Of a DNA stretch of 64,000 nucleotides, positions 63,172 through 64,000 are shown piece by piece. The position numbers were made by a program, and so were the translations under genes. The stretch lies in assembly GCF_000820045.1 (NCBI RefSeq), contig NZ_CDBJ01000042.1, positions 124,001-188,000 of the forward strand, given 5' to 3'. Within the stretch, counting starts at the first letter, position 1. Each line of letters opens with the position of its first letter. This DNA comes from Aeromonas rivuli. GTDB taxonomy: Bacteria; Pseudomonadota; Gammaproteobacteria; Enterobacterales; Aeromonadaceae. The notes below the pieces were generated by a model, which made no database searches, was not told the DNA's origin, and saw nothing but the letters and a program-made list of their open reading frames with translations.

Positions 63172-63339
63172 ATGGATATCAACGAGATCCGGCCAGGCAT
63201 GAGCTGCCTGACGCGCGAGGGGGTTGGCTACGTGCTGGAGGTCGACAGACAGAGCCAGCTGGTGTTGCTGCAGCGGGAGGCGGAAACCATACCCGTACAG
63301 GTTCGCAGTGACGAGATCCTCTCATCTCGCGAGGGATGA
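63172..63339 (+). CDS. 55-residue small protein of unknown function
   Basis: The frame MDINEIRPGMSCLTREGVGY... ends at TGA 63337-63339. It has a strong AAGGAG site 7 bases before the ATG. Composition and strand pattern (VGYVLEVDRQSQLVLLQREAETIPVQV) suggest a small beta barrel, like Tudor or SH3 modules. No signal peptide or membrane segment is present. I do not recognise the family. It is flanked by topA and an alkyltransferase-like gene on the other strand. Confidence 0.65.
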   Translation: MDINEIRPGMSCLTREGVGYVLEVDRQSQLVLLQREAETIPVQVRSDEILSSREG

Positions 63340-63386
63340 GCCCTATCATGGGGCTCGTCATGAGCGCCATGTCATGGCAAGGATCC

Positions 63387-63737
63387 CTAGAAGGGGATCA
63401 GGAACAGCAGCTCGGCGAGATCGGGCTGCCACTGCCACTCCTTCATCCTGACCCGTCCCCCCATCACTGGCACCCCCTCCTGTTGCAGGCGCCCCGTCTG
63501 TTCGTCGAATCCCACCGATCCCCTGGGCAGGGAGAGTTTGCCCCCGGCCCCCAGCACGCGGTGCCAGGGCAGGGTTTTCTGGGTCTCTCTGAGTACCTTG
63601 CCGACCAGACGAGCCCGGCCCGGCAAGCCGGCTAGATCCGCCACCTGGCCATAGCTTGCCACCCGACCGGCCGGTATCAGCGCCAGTATGGCCTCTATCC
63701 TGGCCTGTTTGGTGAGCCCGGTTTCCGTTCCTTGCAT
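63387..63737 (-). CDS. alkyltransferase-like protein (ATL), MGMT family without the reactive Cys
   Basis: The 116-residue protein matches the DNA-binding domain of O6-alkylguanine transferases. It has GRVASYGQVADLAGLPGRARLVGKVL (helix-turn-helix with Arg finger). PWHRVLGAGGKL follows, where MGMT has PCHRV. Trp in place of Cys is the hallmark of ATL proteins such as E. coli YbaZ, which flag alkylated bases for nucleotide-excision repair rather than repairing them. It completes a set of DNA-damage genes (photolyase, Dps) in the window. Confidence 0.9.
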   Translation of the reverse strand: MQGTETGLTKQARIEAILALIPAGRVASYGQVADLAGLPGRARLVGKVLRETQKTLPWHRVLGAGGKLSLPRGSVGFDEQTGRLQQEGVPVMGGRVRMKEWQWQPDLAELLFLIPF

Positions 63738-63752
63738 GGCTGATCATTTTCC

Positions 63753-63791
63753 ATAACGACAAAGGCGCCATTGTGGCGCCTTTGTCGTTAT
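63753..63791. repeat. perfect 18-bp inverted repeat at the left edge of the tandem array
   Basis: ATAACGACAAAGGCGCCA (63753-63770) and its exact reverse complement (63774-63791) are separated by TTG. This is a 39-base cruciform or hairpin that lies 15 bases upstream of the ATL start codon and reaches into the first 49-bp unit. Confidence 0.9.
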
Positions 63792-64000
63792 GGGGGCAAG
63801 TTTGGCAAAGGCTCCATGTTGGTGGCGCCTGTGTCGTTGGCTGGGCAAGTGTGACAAAGGCCCCGTGTTGGTGGCGCCTTTGTCGTTATGGGGGCAAGTT
63901 TGGCAAAGGCTCCATGTTGGTGGCACCTGTGTCGTCAGCTGGGTAAGTGTGACAAAGGCCCCGTGTTGGTGGCATCTTTGTCGTTGGCTGGGCAAGTGTG
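63772..64000. repeat. tandem array of 49-bp repeats, continuing past the window
   Basis: Units start at 63772, 63821, 63870, 63919 and 63968 (last one cut by the window end). Units 1 and 3 share GTCGTTATGGGGGCAAGT. Units 2, 4 and 5 share variants of GTCGTTGGCTGGGCAAGT. So two sub-types alternate with a 98-bp higher period. Each junction carries inverted GACAAAGGC / GCGCCTTTGTC, so every unit can form a hairpin. There are no unique spacers, so it is not CRISPR. Confidence 0.92.

Noticed and set aside
63744-63995. 83-codon minus-strand frame with repeating His-Gln-His-Gly segments
   Set aside because: It is only the translation of the 49-bp tandem repeats and has no start signal.
63772-64000. 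CRISPR array
   Set aside because: The repeats are directly joined with no unique spacers, and no cas genes are present.

Overview
The window looks like chromosomal DNA of a GC-rich, motile, facultatively anaerobic gammaproteobacterium, most likely Aeromonas or a close relative. This rests on recalled family resemblance and gene order, not on a search. Pointers are the norR/norVW and hcp-hcr nitric-oxide genes, the Vibrio/Aeromonas-type flagellar genes flgT and flgOP, a complete chb operon and a complete galacturonate pathway. Two tRNA genes (Arg-CCU and Ser-UGA) are present. No intact insertion sequence, prophage, rRNA or CRISPR array was seen.

Layout, left to right. 1-2.2 kb: a truncated TonB-dependent receptor and an MFS exporter, probably one iron-regulated operon with a Fur-like box. 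2.5-6.8 kb: norR divergent from norVW, with three NorR boxes and a sigma-54 promoter. 6.9-7.5 kb: a small unrecognised ORF and tRNA-Arg. 7.5-9.9 kb: flgT (sigma-54-type promoter) divergent from flgOP (sigma-28-type promoter). 10.1-11.45 kb: pheA with its leader peptide and attenuator. 11.7-14.0 kb: a LarE-like protein without the usual catalytic residues, a DUF3157 protein and an outer-membrane barrel. 14.1-24.1 kb: a long same-strand cluster holding DUF523/DUF1722, a MerR regulator, a photolyase, an NTF2-like protein, an SDR, an FAD oxidoreductase, DUF1365, a CFA-type methyltransferase, DUF2878, a Trp-rich small protein, a chalcone-isomerase-like protein and a DUF3833 lipoprotein. A striking palindromic operator precedes it. 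This photolyase/lipid-modification cluster is the best candidate for an incompletely described system.

24.2-27.8 kb: dps, hcp (with two extra 80-bp copies of its own 3' end) and hcr. 27.9-29.7 kb: galE and a DsbA-family protein. 29.9-36.8 kb: tRNA-Ser and the chitobiose operon chbBC-(GH1)-chbA-chbR-chbF-chbG. 37.5-48.3 kb: uxaC-uxaB-uxaA-ygjV-kdgK-eda on the minus strand, and a TRAP transporter plus exuR on the plus strand, with ExuR-like operators in front of uxaC, the transporter and exuR. Together these would import D-galacturonate and convert it to pyruvate and glyceraldehyde 3-phosphate.

48.8-64 kb: a divergent PurA paralogue opposite a LysR regulator, an orphan TAXI-type binding protein with a low-complexity tail, a PatB/MalY-type lyase, a SetA/B-type sugar exporter, another LysR, yciK/sohB, astB (its stop codon lies in the end of a 149-bp inverted-repeat element), topA, a 55-residue protein, an alkyltransferase-like protein, and a 49-bp tandem repeat array that runs off the end.
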